This document shows, piece after piece, positions 62,901 through 64,000 of a stretch of DNA of 64,000 nucleotides. A program made the translations under genes and the position numbers. The DNA is taken from assembly GCA_016191425.1 (NCBI GenBank), contig JACPOR010000022.1, positions 25,657 to 89,656 of the forward strand. Reading direction: 5' to 3'. The DNA is from Chloroflexota bacterium. GTDB lineage: Bacteria > Chloroflexota > Limnocylindria > Limnocylindrales > CSP1-4. Position 1 is the first letter of the stretch. Every line of letters begins with the position of its first letter. The notes beneath the pieces are model-generated. The model saw only the letters and a program-made list of their open reading frames with translations, had not been told where the DNA came from and searched no databases.

Positions 62901-64000
62901 CCGGGATGGTTCCGCCGGACGTGATCGCCACCACACGCGCGTCTCGCCGTCCCTCGACGCTGTCGGTCACCCGATCCCACACGACCCGGGCCCTGAGTTC
63001 CGCGAATTCGTCCGACGGGTAGGCTCCGGCCAGCATCGCGAGAACGGACTCCAGGGCCTCCCGCGACAGCGTCTCGAACGGGGCCGCCCGCGTGACGGCG
63101 CCGAACAGGTCGCTCACGGACCACGGTTCCAGCACGGTCATGGCCACGAGCTGCTGGGCGAGCACGTCGAGGGGATTCCTCGGCATGAGCGTCGTTTCGA
63201 TGGCGCCTTCGTGCATTCGTCGGACCACGACGGCGGCTTCAAGCAGGTCGCCCCGGAACTTGGGAAAGAGCACGCCCTTCGACGGCTCACCCACGTGGTG
63301 CCCGGCACGCCCGACCCGCTGGAGGCCCGATGCGACGCTCGTCGGCGATTCCACGAGGATCACGAGGTCGACGGCGCCCATGTCGATGCCGAGCTCGAGG
63401 CTGCTCGTCGCGACGATCGCCGGCAGGCGTCCGGCCTTGAGCGCCTCCTCGATCTCGAGGCGCTGTTCTCGCGCGATGCTCCCGTGATGCGCCCGGACCA
63501 GGTCCTCGCCGGCGAGATCGTTGAGGATGTGAGCGAGACGCTCCGTGAGGCGTCGGCTGTTGGTGAAGATGATCGTGCTCTTGTGCGCCCGGATCAGGTC
63601 GAGGATTCGCGGGTGGATGGCCGGCCAGATACTCGTCCGAAGGTCGTCCCGCCAGGCCGGCGCATCAACGGCCGGCGCGCTAGTCGCGGGCCTCGCGGTG
63701 GTTGCAGGCCTCGCGGTGGCCCCGGCGACGCCTGCGGTATGGGCGGCATGGGCGGCATCGGCGGGAGCGGCGGCGGCAGCGGCATCGGCGTGTTCGCCGA
63801 TCCGGCTCATATCCTCCACCGGAACGATGACCTCGAGGTCAAGCGCCTTTCGGGATCCCACATCGACGATGGCCACCTCGCGGCCCGGACCGACGCCGCC
63901 GAGGAACCGGGCGATGGTCTGGAGCGGCCGCTGGGTGGCCGACAGGCCGATTCGCTGCAGCGCTGGCCCGTCGGCGCCGCGGAGATGTTCGAGCCGTTCG
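59917..64000 (-). CDS. lhr: Lhr-type DEAD/DEAH helicase (partial)
   Basis: Large helicase-related protein (Lhr), an ATP-dependent DNA/RNA-unwinding enzyme implicated in DNA repair. The minus-strand frame enters from the right edge with IGLSATQRP (motif III) and continues with STIIFTNSRRLTERLAHILN (motif IV), IVATSSLELGIDMGAVDLVI (motif V) and QRVGRAGHHVGEPSKG (motif VI). The winged-helix/Lhr core follows, then a long C-terminal extension with ILSPFGGRVHAPWTLAIEQRL, characteristic of Lhr. About 1360 residues are visible; motifs I and II lie beyond the edge. A low-complexity Ala/Thr/Pro insert (AHAAHTAGVAGATARPATTA) sits between motifs III and IV. Confidence 0.93.
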   Translation of the reverse strand, partial: ERLEHLRGADGPALQRIGLSATQRPLQTIARFLGGVGPGREVAIVDVGSRKALDLEVIVPVEDMSRIGEHADAAAAAAPADAAHAAHTAGVAGATARPATTARPATSAPAVDAPAWRDDLRTSIWPAIHPRILDLIRAHKSTIIFTNSRRLTERLAHILNDLAGEDLVRAHHGSIAREQRLEIEEALKAGRLPAIVATSSLELGIDMGAVDLVILVESPTSVASGLQRVGRAGHHVGEPSKGVLFPKFRGDLLEAAVVVRRMHEGAIETTLMPRNPLDVLAQQLVAMTVLEPWSVSDLFGAVTRAAPFETLSREALESVLAMLAGAYPSDEFAELRARVVWDRVTDSVEGRRDARVVAITSGGTIPDRGLFGVFLAGEPGTPGRRVGELDEEMVYELRAGMHGDVIVLGASSWRILEITPDRVIVQPAPGVPGKLPFWKGDAVGRPIELGRAIGAFVREAEADLGRGKRGRKALHDRLRTTHDLDQLAADNLLAYLEEERDVSGALPTDRRIVVQRFRDELGDWRLVILSPFGGRVHAPWTLAIEQRLRERLGIEVRAIWSDDGIAVRLPEGEGDDSLASLAEIEALLLPAADEIEDLVIEAVGGSALFASRFRENAGRALLLPRRRPGTRTPLWQQRQRAADLLAVASRYGSFPILVETYRECLSDVFDLEALCAVLSAVERREISVHAVETTRASPFASSFLFDYVAAYMYEGDAPLAERRAGALALDRDLLRELLGQEEIRELLDPEALADLELSLQALRENRRADTLDQVHDLLRRLGDLSSIEVAARATGGADAAGPWLAELRTARRAVVSRIGGEDRWIAVEDAGRYRDGVGAMPPDGLPEVFLEPVVGALDGLLARWARTHGPFLATDPAGRWALPVGVVADALARLGEAGTLVRGEFRPGGSEREWCDPEVLRLLRRRSLARLRHAVEPVDAVALARFLPAWQRVAAFPDVAAPLRGTAALERLADVVDQLSGVAIPASVLERDILPARIPGYQPRLLDELGALGEVAWIGRGSLGRDDGRVVLYRPGREALRPDWPLDASDRPGGPAHAAIREHLERRGASFYRELFAVAGAGSDRAALDALWDLVWAGEVTNDTFAPLRALRWKRPTRSTSRPRNGRLTALGPPEAAGRWSLVQGNAISKTPTERLHATALALLDRHGVLVRDAVMAEGIAGGFAGVYPVLRALEDAGRIRRGYFVEGLGAAQFALPGAIDRLRAVRDATSSGGRSVVQVLAAADPANPYGAALPWPRRGDTDRRPLARAAGAYVAMVDGSAVLYVERGGRTLQTLPAFDDAAIAALALSALRSLVGDGRDRELVITRIDGLPVADSPRRAVLLASGFTVGYRGFVLRVR

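Overview
High-GC (about 70 percent by eye) bacterial chromosome, densely packed on both strands, with many 1-4 base stop/start overlaps and almost no mobile DNA. Gene content fits a free-living soil or freshwater Chloroflexota of the Limnocylindria type. The supporting features are a class I lysyl-tRNA synthetase, a GlgE alpha-glucan operon, cyanophycin synthetase and cyanophycinase, a zinc-ribbon/adenylate-cyclase/ATPase/TPR giant protein, and many apparently leaderless genes. This placement is inference; an actinobacterial origin cannot be excluded without a search.

Layout. 1-3.3 kb: BMP-type nucleoside/sugar ABC importer (permease cut by the left edge), divergent from a ribokinase, then a small UBP zinc-finger protein. 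3.3-7.1 kb: a 21-bp tandem repeat fused to the 3' end of a tRNA-Ser(UGA), then a 1190-residue cyclase/ATPase. 7.2-12.3 kb: serS, class I lysS, greA, argR, uppP. 12.3-14.4 kb: a membrane pyrophosphatase gene (hppA) interrupted by a deletion plus frameshift. 14.7-19.7 kb: secreted Ig-like/propeller protein, and divergently lepB with an orphan complex-I-like membrane pair. 19.8-24.7 kb: ndk, TPR protein, M16 protease, AzgA-type purine permease, unknown protein. 24.8-28.9 kb: coaX-coaBC-panB-panC, four steps of pantothenate and coenzyme A synthesis in one operon. 28.9-31.5 kb: BioD-like DRTGG ATPase, unknown protein, and two repeat-rich spacers.

31.5-48.4 kb is a nitrogen and amino-acid region: glutamate dehydrogenase, DegV, MFS exporter, gamma-glutamyltransferase, AzlCD amino-acid exporter, RidA, M20 peptidase, then the cyanophycin locus. 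That locus holds a CphA-like Mur ligase lacking the ATP-grasp domain, a 32-residue membrane peptide, cphA, cphB and a class II glutamine amidotransferase. It would store arginine/aspartate nitrogen as polymer and release it again. 48.6-59.7 kb is the GlgE pathway: glgX, glgE, a treS-maltokinase fusion and an 1113-residue GH13 protein of unknown role. Together they would turn trehalose into maltose-1-phosphate and then alpha-glucan. 59.9 kb to the right edge is an Lhr-type helicase, cut by the edge.

Best leads: the hppA lesion; a recurrent TANNNT hexamer exactly 6 bases (range 6-11) before start codons, implying widespread leaderless mRNAs; a cphA gene lacking ATG/GTG/TTG at its homologous start and lying in frame with cphB; the N+Mur-only CphA relative; the large GH13 protein; and repeated duplication of gene 3' ends.
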